From Psychrobacter frigidicola (GTDB lineage: Bacteria > Pseudomonadota > Gammaproteobacteria > Pseudomonadales > Moraxellaceae): DNA of 64,000 bases. The stretch lies in assembly GCF_007997305.1 (NCBI RefSeq), contig NZ_VORZ01000001.1, positions 62,001-126,000 on the forward strand. The letters are read 5' to 3'. Under the pieces are notes generated by a model. It was not told the origin of the DNA. It did not search any database and saw only the letters and a list, made by a program, of their open reading frames with translations. Position numbers and translations under genes: made by a program. Positions within the stretch are counted from its first letter, which is position 1. The number at the start of each line of letters is the position of its first letter. Below are positions 35,418 through 44,170 of the stretch, one piece after another.

Positions 35418-37352
35418 ATGAAGTTTAGAAAAGATATTAACGGCCTTCGGGCAATCGCAGTCATTGCTGTTGTGCTATTCCATTTTAATGCGTCTTGGAT
35501 GCCTGGTGGCTTTGCTGGCGTTGATGTATTTTTTGTGATTTCAGGTTTTTTGATGACTGGAATTATCTTTAGAGGTATCGAGCAAGAGAATTTTTCTATT
35601 TTGAAGTTCTATGTCGCTCGTGCTAATAGGATTATTCCTGCTTTGGCATTGCTTTGCTTGGTATTGATAGTCTTTGGTTGGTTCTATCTCACACCACTAG
35701 AATATAAAGCATTAGGTAAGCATGCTGCCAGTAGTGTTAGTTTCTTATCTAATTTTGCTTATTGGAGAGAAGCTGGATACTTTGATGCAGCTTCTCATGA
35801 AAAGTGGCTCTTACATACTTGGTCACTATCGGTGGAGTGGCAGTTTTATATCGTCTACCCGTTATTACTGGTTGGTATGCGTAAGTTCTTGTCTATTAAA
35901 ACCATGAAGATAATGCTGTTGGTAGGAACGGTTTTAGGCTTTATTTTTTGTGTTGTTTCTACCTACAAGTGGCCTAATGCTTCTTATTTCCTACTGTCTG
36001 CTAGGGCATGGGAGATGATGATTGGCGGGGTTGCTTATCTTTATCCTTTTACATTGCAAGAGAATAGAAAGAAGTTGGTAGAGTGGACAGCAATTGCTTT
36101 AATCGTTGGCTCTTACTTCTTGATATCGGCAGAAGACCCTTGGCCAGGTTATTTAGCACTATTCCCTGTTCTAGGCTCGTTTCTTATTATTCAAGCTCAG
36201 CGTAATGACAGTATCATTACAAGTAATATTGTATTCCAAAAAATAGGGGCTTGGTCTTATTCTATCTACCTATGGCACTGGCCTCTCGTGGTCATTATTT
36301 ACATATTCCCATTACCTAAATATTATATTTATCCGGGGATGGCACTCTCCATACTTCTTGGTTTCCTAAGCTATAAATATGTGGAGAAAATTAGGTTTAG
36401 GAATGATTTTTCTAGTTTATTTAGCTATTTTCGAAGTAAACCGATATATATTGCGGGAATTGTAGGACTATTAGGAAGCATGTTGTTTGTAAGTTCTCAA
36501 GCCTTTACTTCTTATCGCTTATCGGCAGACCAGATCTTGATAATAGAGCAGAAGCTGAGAGATCCTAGAGAACCAGTTTGTGGAAAAGTGGAAAACGGCG
36601 TCTCTCCAAAATGTCTTTACGGTGATGGTCCAGTAAAAGCCATTGTTATTGGTGATAGTCACGCTAATGCTCAGATGGTTGCTATTGGAGAAAGTGCTAA
36701 GTTACATCATGGTAGTATTTTAAGTTTTGGCCTAGATAATTGTGTGACAATCAAAGGTATGAAACAAATTGTTAATAATAGAGGAAATGTGGATTTAAAC
36801 TGTGGACAGTTAGTATCGAATGCTATTGATATATCAGCAAGTAAATACCCTAATATACCTGTGATTATTATCAATAGAACTAGTTCAACACTACTTGGAT
36901 TCAATGAAGTTGATGATGATAGACAACCTCCAACATTCGTTGATAAGGTTTTCAAAAAAAGAAGTAATGAGTATGTAAACAATATAACTAACCATATGAT
37001 TAATACGGTTTGTGATTTTTCCCAGAATAATCCTGTTTACTTAGTAAGGCCAACGCCTGAGGTTAAACGGCATGTGCCAAACACTATGTTTAGAAGTTTA
37101 ATTTTTGGTAAGGATACACATATCAAGATAACACGCGATGAATACAACCAGCGTCATACCGCCGCATTTAAAATGCAAGATGATGCTGCAGCGCGCTGTG
37201 GAGCAAAAATATTAGACCCTACACCAATTCTATGCGATGACGGCTACTGTTATGGTGATGTTGATGGAGTTCCACTTTATTTTGATGATGATCATTTAAG
37301 TAGTTATGGTTCAGAACTAATTTCACCTATTTATGATGAAGTCTTTAGATAG
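35418..37352 (+). CDS. OafA/YrhL-type O-acyltransferase with C-terminal SGNH domain
   Basis: The 644-residue protein has an acyltransferase-3 membrane domain (residues 1 to about 370, about ten helices) with the signatures RAIAVIAVVLFHF and GFAGVDVFFVISGF. A periplasmic SGNH hydrolase-like domain follows, with the serine in GDSHANAQ and the Asp-His pair in DDDHLSSYG. Such fusions O-acetylate surface polysaccharides using acetyl groups delivered across the membrane. It should decorate the capsule or the lipopolysaccharide. It follows the wzi terminator and so must have its own promoter. Confidence 0.92.
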   Translation: MKFRKDINGLRAIAVIAVVLFHFNASWMPGGFAGVDVFFVISGFLMTGIIFRGIEQENFSILKFYVARANRIIPALALLCLVLIVFGWFYLTPLEYKALGKHAASSVSFLSNFAYWREAGYFDAASHEKWLLHTWSLSVEWQFYIVYPLLLVGMRKFLSIKTMKIMLLVGTVLGFIFCVVSTYKWPNASYFLLSARAWEMMIGGVAYLYPFTLQENRKKLVEWTAIALIVGSYFLISAEDPWPGYLALFPVLGSFLIIQAQRNDSIITSNIVFQKIGAWSYSIYLWHWPLVVIIYIFPLPKYYIYPGMALSILLGFLSYKYVEKIRFRNDFSSLFSYFRSKPIYIAGIVGLLGSMLFVSSQAFTSYRLSADQILIIEQKLRDPREPVCGKVENGVSPKCLYGDGPVKAIVIGDSHANAQMVAIGESAKLHHGSILSFGLDNCVTIKGMKQIVNNRGNVDLNCGQLVSNAIDISASKYPNIPVIIINRTSSTLLGFNEVDDDRQPPTFVDKVFKKRSNEYVNNITNHMINTVCDFSQNNPVYLVRPTPEVKRHVPNTMFRSLIFGKDTHIKITRDEYNQRHTAAFKMQDDAAARCGAKILDPTPILCDDGYCYGDVDGVPLYFDDDHLSSYGSELISPIYDEVFR

Positions 37353-37570
37353 GGCTAAAATGCTGTTATGGGATATGTATTCTATACCAAACGAAAAATT
37401 ATCATAACTGAGTTGGGATGAGATATTAAGTAAATTGAATCCATGAAAAGTGACCTTGGGAAAGCTTTAATTTTATTGATAGTAATAGGCTTAGCCTCGA
37501 AAATTGCAAAGCTGTGTGCTAACATTTAGAATTCTTACAGCATTGAGTAGCGTCCGATGTAGTACGACTC

Positions 37571-37622
37571 TCAATTCTTACCACTACCCATCCAACATTA
37601 ATGGTTTTTAAAATATGAAAGG
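37571..37622. repeat. Diverged intergenic repeat, copy A
   Basis: This block shares TCAAT, CTTACCACT, AATGG, AATAT and AAAGG in the same order with 39471-39522, roughly 70% identity over 52 bp by eye with one gap near the end. It is probably the remains of one mobile element or of a duplicated intergenic segment. Confidence 0.5.
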
Positions 37623-37666
37623 CTGCGTGCGAGGCCTAACGCGTTTAGCTCTACCAATGCGGTCTA

Positions 37667-38218
37667 TAGTGTTATAGTCAATCCAAAATAAAAGAAACAT
37701 AACCCATATTATGAGATAGTTTAGGCATATCATTCTCCATCCAACCTTGACGCAGAGATTTAGCTTGTGCCCATTTCTTGTCGGTAGGGTTTAGATTAGA
37801 GTAGGACTATAGGGTGCTAGAAATAACAGAGGATGACTATGCCTATATCTTTTTTTTGCTAATATTCAATCTTTTCAAAGCATAGCCCATGCCTGATTTG
37901 CTACAGTTTAGACGCTGTGCTCACTCATACAGATAATCGTCTGGATATTGTTCCACGTCTTTAAATATTTTCATTAGATATACTGGTTGGCACTTTGTAT
38001 CTGGTGGTTTGGATGCTAGAGTCTATGAGCCAGCGCTGTAGTATGCTTCTGCTAATACTATAGAACACACAAGCTTACTGAATACTTATATCTTGCTGTT
38101 TGAAGTTTTTTAATAGCTTGATTACGAAAGTCTCCTGAATAGGTCATCGTTTTTATTTCGCTTTACTTGCTTTGAAAGTATGATACTATTTCTATTTTGG
38201 ACTTATTGTATGACGCTA
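37667..38218 (-). mobile_element. Decayed IS630-family insertion sequence
   Basis: On the minus strand, fragments of an IS630 transposase are readable: the start MTYSGDFRNQAI at 38147, then DVEQYPDDYLYE and CSKSGMGYALKRLNISKKK, and near the end YSNLNPTDKKWAQAKSLRQ, which matches the YSPDLNPIEKKWAQAK motif holding the last catalytic acid. Several stops interrupt it, and the region with the first two catalytic aspartates appears deleted. The terminal inverted repeats are still visible: TAGTGTTATA...ATCCAAAATA from 37667, and on the other strand TAGCGTCATA...GTCCAAAATA from 38218. It is inactive. Confidence 0.75.
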
Positions 38219-38497
38219 CAGTTATTGGGTTTGTAACTTTATTAAATATCTGCTAATAAAAAGTATAATATTTATATCAATTTCGAGCTTCAGTTATGAC
38301 TTATGCAAGAGGCTTAACGTAAAAATCCAGTCAGTAACTGAATTAACCTGTTTTAAGCAAGTTATTTTGTTTTTAGCATAGTTTGATTTTTATATAAAGA
38401 GTATTGTAAGCCAATTTATAAGTTGTTAATTATTAAAACACTGTGATTAAAAGTGTTGTGTATTTCAAATGTGGTTTCTAAAATTAAAGGTTGTTCA

Positions 38498-39442
38498 ATG
38501 ACTTATTTTATCAAGCGTAAGTTTAGAGATATTTCCCATACTAATATATTTTTTGGTCGACTCTATTCCTTACTTAATAACGTTAAAGCTAATTATTCAA
38601 GTGTTATTAGTGATGATCTATATGCAAAGATGAAGTATTATGATGCTACAAAACTTAAGTTAAATTTAAAAAATCCAATTACATTCAATGAGAAGTTATG
38701 GTGGTTAAAGATAAATTATAGAACACCTTTAATGACAAAGTGTAGTGATAAAGTTGAAGTACATAAATATTTAGATGAAATTGGTTTAGGTTGTTTATCT
38801 AATCCAATCAGAGGTGTTTATGATACTGCCGAAGATGTGCCATTTAGTGAAATGAATGGTAAGTTTTTTATAAAATGTAATCACGTTTCAGGTGTTAATG
38901 CATTTTTTGATTCAAAAAATGAAAGTAGTTTTAATAGAAAGCGCTTCAATAAAGAATTTAATAAAGCTTTAAAGGTAAATTATTACCATCAAACTAGAGA
39001 GTGGAATTATAAAAATATTGTACCTAAGATATTAGTAGAAGACTTTATTGAGAGTCAATCGACGCTACTAGATTATAGGTTTTTTTGTTTTCACGGTAAG
39101 GTTAAGTTGATATTTGTTGATACAGATACGGCATCAGAAGATGGTAAACATAATCCAAATTCTAAAAGAAACATATATGATGAACAATTTAATCTACAAG
39201 ATTTCACAGTTGGTAGAGAGAACTTCGATGAAAGCTTAGTTGAAAAGCCTGATAATTTACAACTGATGATTGAATATGCTGAAAAAATAGCTAATCCATT
39301 TATTTTTTGCCGAGTAGATTTATATAATAATGAAGGTAAAATAAGTTTTGGTGAAATTACCTTTTACCCAAGTGGAGGTACACAGCAATTTAGCAATGAA
39401 GAAGCTGACCTCTTAGTATCAAGTTGGTTAGATATTAAATAA
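38498..39442 (+). CDS. ATP-grasp polysaccharide biosynthesis protein (TupA-like)
   Basis: The protein belongs to the TupA-like ATP-grasp family found in capsule and teichuronopeptide clusters, where it may form an amide bond or act in glycan modification. Typical stretches are NPITFNEKLWWLKINYRTPLMT, CSDKVEVHKYL, FFIKCNHVSG, LVEDFIESQ and the metal-binding DLYNNEGKISFGEITFYPSGG. I prefer the ATG at 38498, with AAGG eight bases upstream (314 residues); a GTG at 38453 would add 15. It is strongly AT-rich and flanked on both sides by relic-filled DNA. The exact substrate is unknown. Confidence 0.75.
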   Translation: MTYFIKRKFRDISHTNIFFGRLYSLLNNVKANYSSVISDDLYAKMKYYDATKLKLNLKNPITFNEKLWWLKINYRTPLMTKCSDKVEVHKYLDEIGLGCLSNPIRGVYDTAEDVPFSEMNGKFFIKCNHVSGVNAFFDSKNESSFNRKRFNKEFNKALKVNYYHQTREWNYKNIVPKILVEDFIESQSTLLDYRFFCFHGKVKLIFVDTDTASEDGKHNPNSKRNIYDEQFNLQDFTVGRENFDESLVEKPDNLQLMIEYAEKIANPFIFCRVDLYNNEGKISFGEITFYPSGGTQQFSNEEADLLVSSWLDIK

Positions 39443-39470
39443 AAAATAGTTCATATTATCATTGATATAG

Positions 39471-39522
39471 TCAATCCTTACCACTGTAAACCTAATATCA
39501 ATGGCGTATTAGAATATAAAGG
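39471..39522. repeat. Diverged intergenic repeat, copy B
   Basis: Partner of copy A at 37571-37622. The bases just before it (ATAGTCAATCC) also match 11 bp inside the left terminal repeat of the IS630 relic, which hints at shared mobile-element ancestry. Confidence 0.5.
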
Positions 39523-39890
39523 ACTACTACATCAGATCTCCAAGGCGCCAAGCTTTACGCATGCGTTCCTTACTGCTACCTATAACATTCATTGAGCGTT
39601 TTTAAAAATAAAGATAATTTAGATCACTTCCATTGATACTTTACACATTCACTGATTATGTGAATAAGATGTACGGCAATGTATTTTCTAAAGAGAGAAT
39701 TAAGGGGCACTGCAAACTAATAATGTTAATCTGATTAGAACTTGGTTTTATTTTGAGTCTGCATCTGAGGTAGGATGGCGTTTTTAGGCTATTACAAGCA
39801 AAGCCAAAGCTTTTTTTGAGTTTTTAATTAATGAAGTTATTAGAGGGTAGTATTACTCCAGTACTTCAATTATTTTAGGTAATAAATTTA

Positions 39891-40058
39891 ATGAGAGTTC
39901 TACTTACAGGTGGTGCAGGATCAGTCGTGCTATCAAATGTAATTCCTGAAGATGGTGTAGCTATTGGTGCTTTAAGTTCGATAATAAGAAATTATCGTGA
40001 TTTTGGAGTTTATTGTGGCATACTAGCAAAAATAATTAAAGAGCAAAAAGTCTATTAA
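39891..40058 (+). pseudogene. 55-codon chimeric remnant: epimerase start joined to acyltransferase end
   Basis: The frame reads MRVLLTGGAG, the Rossmann start of an NDP-sugar epimerase or dehydratase. It continues at once as SVVLSNVIPEDGVAIGALS and FGVYCGILAKIIKEQK, the C-terminal end of a hexapeptide-repeat sugar O/N-acyltransferase. Both parent families share a GAG followed by a small residue at the junction, so recombination or a deletion through that short homology is plausible. At 55 residues it lacks both catalytic cores. It indicates that two further sugar genes once lay here. Confidence 0.6.
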
Positions 40059-40268
40059 GGTTATAAAATATTTATTAAAGAACTGCTGTTTTGTGTCGAA
40101 GTCTAGTAAGTAATTATCGTACTCCATAACTATAATATTGAAGACTATAATAATTACTTACTCATACATTAATAGAAAATTATAAAATAATTAACTTAAA
40201 GAACGGTACGTACAATCTAATCGTGTTTTAAAAATTATAATATAAAAATGGAAATTTAAGAGAAAACA

Positions 40269-41804
40269 TTGAAAAATCCTTCTCTAAAAAGAAATGCTAT
40301 AGCTAATTATTTTGGCCAAGCATATGTAATGCTGATTGGTATAATTGTTACACCATTATATTTACAGCACTTGGGTGTAGAAGCTTATGGGTTAGTAGGT
40401 TTCTTTGCTTTGCTGCAAACTTGGATGAATCTGTTAGATATAGGCTTAACACCAACGTTAGGTCGACAAATTGCGCATGCACGTGGCAAAACGAAAGGCT
40501 TTGATGAATTTCGAAAGTTATTAAAAAGTTTCGAAATAATATTTTTCGGTTTAGCGCTAATTGCTATTTCCGGTGTTTATTTTGCTAGTACGTGGTTAGC
40601 TAATGATTGGATCAATGCTGAGCTACTCTCAACTGATGTGATAGCCTATTGTATCAAACTAATGGGTGTAATGATTGGCCTGCGCTGGTTTTCGGGCTTA
40701 TATCGTAGCGGTATTAATGGTCTTGAAGACCAAGTTTGGCTAAACATTGCTAATATTCTTTTAATGACACTTAAGTTCGTTGGCGCTTTAATATTACTAA
40801 TCTTTATTAGTAATGATATACAACACTTCTTTGAGTATCAGCTTGTTATTGGATCAATTGAGCTTGTTGTTGTAATGATGCGTTTTTATACGAAGCTACC
40901 GATATCCAAAGTACCTATTCATGTCATCTCATTTCATTGGGATAGTGTTAAATCTGTTGCACCTTTTGCGTTGGGCGTAGCTTATACAGCGGGTATCTGG
41001 ATATTTGTCTCTCAAGTAGATAAATTAATTTTATCAGGTGTTCTAACTCTTGCAGAGTTCGGATACTTTAGTTTAGTCGTTATAATAGCATCCGCTATTA
41101 ACGCCATTACTGGACCTATTAGTAATGCTATACAACCGCGTATGACCTATCTATTATCAGGTGGTTCAGAAGTAGATATGCTTGTCCTTTATCGTAATGC
41201 AACGCAGCTTGTGACTTGGGTATCAATGTCAGTCTCTATTATGGTTGCTTTTTTTGCGGAGCCATTAATTTATGCTTGGACAGGGAACAAAGAAGCAGCC
41301 AGTTGGTCAAAAGAAATACTTTTTTGGTTTGCTCTAGGTAATGGTATTTTAGCAATTATAGCTTTTCAATATTATTTGCAAATAGCACATGGTAAATTAA
41401 AACTACATATATTAGGTGCTACTCTTTCAGCAATTGTTGAAGTGCCAATTATAGTTTATGCTGCATTAAACTATGGAGCATTAGGTGCTGGTATTACATG
41501 GTTTATACTGAGAGTAGTTTGGGGACTGGTTTGGACGCCTATCGTACATCATTATTTCGCACCAGGTTTACATTGGAAGTGGTTATTTAATGATATATTG
41601 ATTATCGTATTAGCTGTAACATTAATTGCATTGCTAATGCAGTATCTATATCCAGAAACGAATAACTTTTCTCGGCCAGTTATATTTCTTGTACTAATGA
41701 TTATGGGAACGATAGTAATGGCAGTAAGTAGCTTGTCTTCAAGCTTTATTAGAGGGAATGTTAAAAATAAAATAAAAAGAAAGCGTACAAAAGCTATGAG
41801 TTAG
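40269..41804 (+). CDS. wzx: Repeat-unit flippase Wzx
   Basis: A 511-residue polytopic protein of the MOP/PST superfamily with about 12-14 helices. It starts like other O-unit and capsule flippases (NAIANYFGQAYVMLIGIIVTPLYLQHLGVEAYGLVGF). It moves undecaprenyl-linked repeat units to the periplasmic face, where the EpsG-type polymerase at 27.7 kb would act. The start is a TTG with AAGAG about eight bases upstream; a basic RNKIKRKRTK tail ends the protein. It is the only flippase in the window, so the two AT-rich modules probably work together. Confidence 0.88.
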   Translation: MKNPSLKRNAIANYFGQAYVMLIGIIVTPLYLQHLGVEAYGLVGFFALLQTWMNLLDIGLTPTLGRQIAHARGKTKGFDEFRKLLKSFEIIFFGLALIAISGVYFASTWLANDWINAELLSTDVIAYCIKLMGVMIGLRWFSGLYRSGINGLEDQVWLNIANILLMTLKFVGALILLIFISNDIQHFFEYQLVIGSIELVVVMMRFYTKLPISKVPIHVISFHWDSVKSVAPFALGVAYTAGIWIFVSQVDKLILSGVLTLAEFGYFSLVVIIASAINAITGPISNAIQPRMTYLLSGGSEVDMLVLYRNATQLVTWVSMSVSIMVAFFAEPLIYAWTGNKEAASWSKEILFWFALGNGILAIIAFQYYLQIAHGKLKLHILGATLSAIVEVPIIVYAALNYGALGAGITWFILRVVWGLVWTPIVHHYFAPGLHWKWLFNDILIIVLAVTLIALLMQYLYPETNNFSRPVIFLVLMIMGTIVMAVSSLSSSFIRGNVKNKIKRKRTKAMS

Positions 41805-41953
41805 CTAAAAGGTTGATATTTTTTAAGTTATAAGTAATTAGTCGTAATTTAATATATTTGTTTTTAATCTTAATACCGTAATTGGTTTTATTTTTTGTAG
41901 AAATGAATCAATAATAATTTATTTTATAAATTTAATTAATAGGTAGAATAATA

Positions 41954-43000
41954 GTGAACTTACTCAGCGAGTTTGAAATATTAGATAGAGTTAAAGCTGA
42001 CTGGAGTAGCCCATCAGTTACATTCTTATGTACGACATATAATCAAAAGGATTACGTAGGTCAAACCATCGAAAGTTTTTTAGTACAAAAAACTTCATTT
42101 CCTTACCAAATTTTAATTCATGATGATAAATCTACAGATGGAACAAAAGAAGTTATTGAAGGTTATAGGTTAAAATATCCAAATATAATAAAATGTATTT
42201 ACCAAGATGAGAATAAGTACAGTCAAGGAATATCACCTATACTAATTGCAGCAAAAGAATCTGATGGTGATTATATTGCTTTATGTGAAGGAGATGATTA
42301 TTGGATTAATGAAGATAAGATCGAAAATCAATTCAACTTGATGATGAGTGATAAATCTATATCTATGGTTGTAGCTCCTGGTGAGCGATTGCGTGATGGT
42401 GAGCTATTATCCGATCTACATTGTTATTACGGCCCTAATGAAAAGAGTGTAACAGCTCAAGATATTTTGAATGTTCCAGGTATGTTTGCACCGACCCATT
42501 CATATATGGTGAAGAAATCTTATCTCATCAATGCTGAAGAAGCGTTTATCGGTGCACCTGTAAGTGATACATTTATCGAGTTATATTGCGCTGTTTTTGG
42601 AAAATTCGTTTATTCTCCTGAAGTAGGCTCAGTCTATCGGCTTGCAGCAAAAAACTCTTGGTCTGAAACAATGGCTAGTAATAAAATTGATAATCAATTA
42701 AAGTTTATAGCTTCCATGCGGCAAACAATAGAAAAATCAAGAAAAATTAAAGGCTTTGAGGATTTAGATTGGTCTGTAAAGTTGTCTGCTATGTATTATA
42801 CACTTGCTTTGTATTATCTTAAAGAAAAAGAGTTTAATAGTTTTAGTAAAGCAATTGAAAAAAGCTATAATTATGCATTTATCTTTAAGCAACAGAAAAT
42901 GCTTTTTTATTTAAAAGACCATATGCACTTAATATATGATTCATTTTATCCTGTATTATTACTTAGGCGTAAACTAAAAGTAGTTTTAAAACGCTCATGA
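41954..43000 (+). CDS. Glycosyltransferase, GT2 family
   Basis: The 348-residue GT-A enzyme has the family 2 motifs CTTYNQKDYVGQTIESFL, IHDDKSTDGT (about residue 54) and EGDDYW (about residue 113). YNQKDYVGQTIESFLxQ with EGDDYWxxxxKxxxQ is a recurring type in capsule and O-antigen clusters. The start is GTG with TAGG upstream. The last 80 residues are basic and may touch the membrane. It ends the capsule locus; what follows is relic DNA and then scpB on the opposite strand. Confidence 0.85.
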   Translation: MNLLSEFEILDRVKADWSSPSVTFLCTTYNQKDYVGQTIESFLVQKTSFPYQILIHDDKSTDGTKEVIEGYRLKYPNIIKCIYQDENKYSQGISPILIAAKESDGDYIALCEGDDYWINEDKIENQFNLMMSDKSISMVVAPGERLRDGELLSDLHCYYGPNEKSVTAQDILNVPGMFAPTHSYMVKKSYLINAEEAFIGAPVSDTFIELYCAVFGKFVYSPEVGSVYRLAAKNSWSETMASNKIDNQLKFIASMRQTIEKSRKIKGFEDLDWSVKLSAMYYTLALYYLKEKEFNSFSKAIEKSYNYAFIFKQQKMLFYLKDHMHLIYDSFYPVLLLRRKLKVVLKRS

Positions 43001-43487
43001 TCCCAATAGGGATTACGGAGATGAAAGTTTAATACTGATAGCAGTTACAGTCTGTATTGGCATTTTTTATAGTCAGCTACTAGCTTAGTCAATCTCATCA
43101 GTACTCAGTAAGAAAAGACTTTGGTTACGATTGACTACGTTAGTGATGTCAATTGATTGATTATCTACGTCTGGTATAAAAAATACTCGATATAAATTTG
43201 GAAGCTATATCCTCGATTGTGACGTACCATCCAAGCTTTAGTATTTCGAAGTGAATCGATCAGTTAGAGTCACTAATCGAGCTACCTCCCCTATAGAATG
43301 TGTCAATATCATACAGATGCATTATCTAAGACAATAAGTACTAATCACCGCTAAACTTTAAACAATAAAGCTAACAGACATTTGAGTATGTATGAGTTAT
43401 AGCTTACTACTTATTAAGTTTGGCCTTAATGAGAGATTTAAAAGGAACTTATCAACTTAACAAGTCTTTTTTTATAGAGTCAGACCT
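43001..43487. other. Gene-free right border of the capsule locus
   Basis: This 490-bp gap separates the last glycosyltransferase from scpB. It contains a probable IS30 transposase relic on the minus strand (about 43110-43315). A possible weak hairpin (AATAC...GTATT, 43031-43058) precedes a CATTTTTTAT tract and might end the capsule transcript. No intact gene is visible. Confidence 0.5.
43110..43315 (-). pseudogene. Probable relic of an IS30-family transposase
   Basis: On the minus strand, ARLVTLTDRFTSKY is readable at about 43241-43282. It matches the xLVTLxxRxTxKY motif of IS30-type DDE transposases, which follows the first catalytic Asp. A DIDTFYRG stretch in a neighbouring frame just before it would supply that Asp region, implying a one-base frameshift. 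Stops interrupt the rest. No terminal repeats were identified, so the assignment rests on a short motif. Confidence 0.4.
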
Positions 43488-44096
43488 TTAAGTTATTGCA
43501 TTAGTTACTGTCATATCCGGCATTGGTGGCAGCAGATCTAAACTAGTCAGTCCAAAAGCGTCTAAGAACTGAGGAGTGGTGTGCAATAATGCCGGACGAC
43601 CTAAAGTATCTTTATGGCCATTTTCTATAATCCAGCCTTTATCAAAAAGCTGTCGTAAGATGTTACTCGATAAGGTTACACCGCGTACATACTCGATGTC
43701 ACTACGGGTTACTGGCTGCTTATAGGCAATGACGCTTAAGGTCTCTAGTAGTGCTTGGCTGAGCCGCTCTTGGCGCTGGGGAAATACGCGCTGAATGAGC
43801 GCGCTATAGCCATCAGCGATTTGTAGGCGGTAGCCGCTGGCCGTTTCAGTAAGGCTCAATACACCAGCCTCTAAACGTTCTTGAAGTTGATCCAGTGCCA
43901 GTTGCAGCTCTTTATTAGATAGTGACAAATATTTTTTTAGAGCATTTGCAGTAAGCGGCGCTTCTGAGGTGTGAAGGAGTACTTCGATATACTTGCTAAT
44001 CGTTTCGTACTTATTGATATCTTTGTCTTGTTGATTTAGAACTGCTGAGACTTTCTGCTTATCATTATCCGTTGTAGCATCACTAGATATTGTCAT
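43488..44096 (-). CDS. scpB: Segregation and condensation protein B
   Basis: ScpB is the winged-helix kite subunit of the SMC-ScpAB condensin. The 202-residue protein has two winged-helix domains. The second shows the conserved LLETLSVIAYKQPVTRSDIEYVRGV, followed by IENGHKDTLGRPALLHTT. The N-terminal 30 residues are polar and probably disordered. It lies 74 bp downstream of scpA on the same strand and marks the right border of the capsule locus. Confidence 0.93.
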   Translation of the reverse strand: MTISSDATTDNDKQKVSAVLNQQDKDINKYETISKYIEVLLHTSEAPLTANALKKYLSLSNKELQLALDQLQERLEAGVLSLTETASGYRLQIADGYSALIQRVFPQRQERLSQALLETLSVIAYKQPVTRSDIEYVRGVTLSSNILRQLFDKGWIIENGHKDTLGRPALLHTTPQFLDAFGLTSLDLLPPMPDMTVTNAIT

Positions 44097-44170
44097 TACT
44101 ATACTGCTCTTTAAAAAAGGTTTGGTAGAAAGGATGCTTTGAAGAAGTTGCGATGGTCTTTAAATGCGCT

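Larger units (their letters stand above)
37353..38497. other. Gene-free region with IS relics
   Basis: About 1.1 kb without an intact gene. It contains a decayed IS630 element at 37667-38218 and, just before it, one copy of a diverged 52-bp repeat (37571-37622) whose partner is at 39471-39522. The rest is AT-rich and I recognise nothing in it. Confidence 0.6.
39443..40268. other. Gene-free region with relics before wzx
   Basis: About 830 bp with no intact gene. It holds copy B of the 52-bp repeat (39471-39522) and the 55-codon chimeric ORF at 39891-40058. The stretch 39523-39890 has fragments that look once-coding (RTWFYFESASEVGWRFLGYYK in one frame), but I cannot assign them. The last 200 bp are AT-rich leader sequence before the TTG start of wzx. 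Confidence 0.55.
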
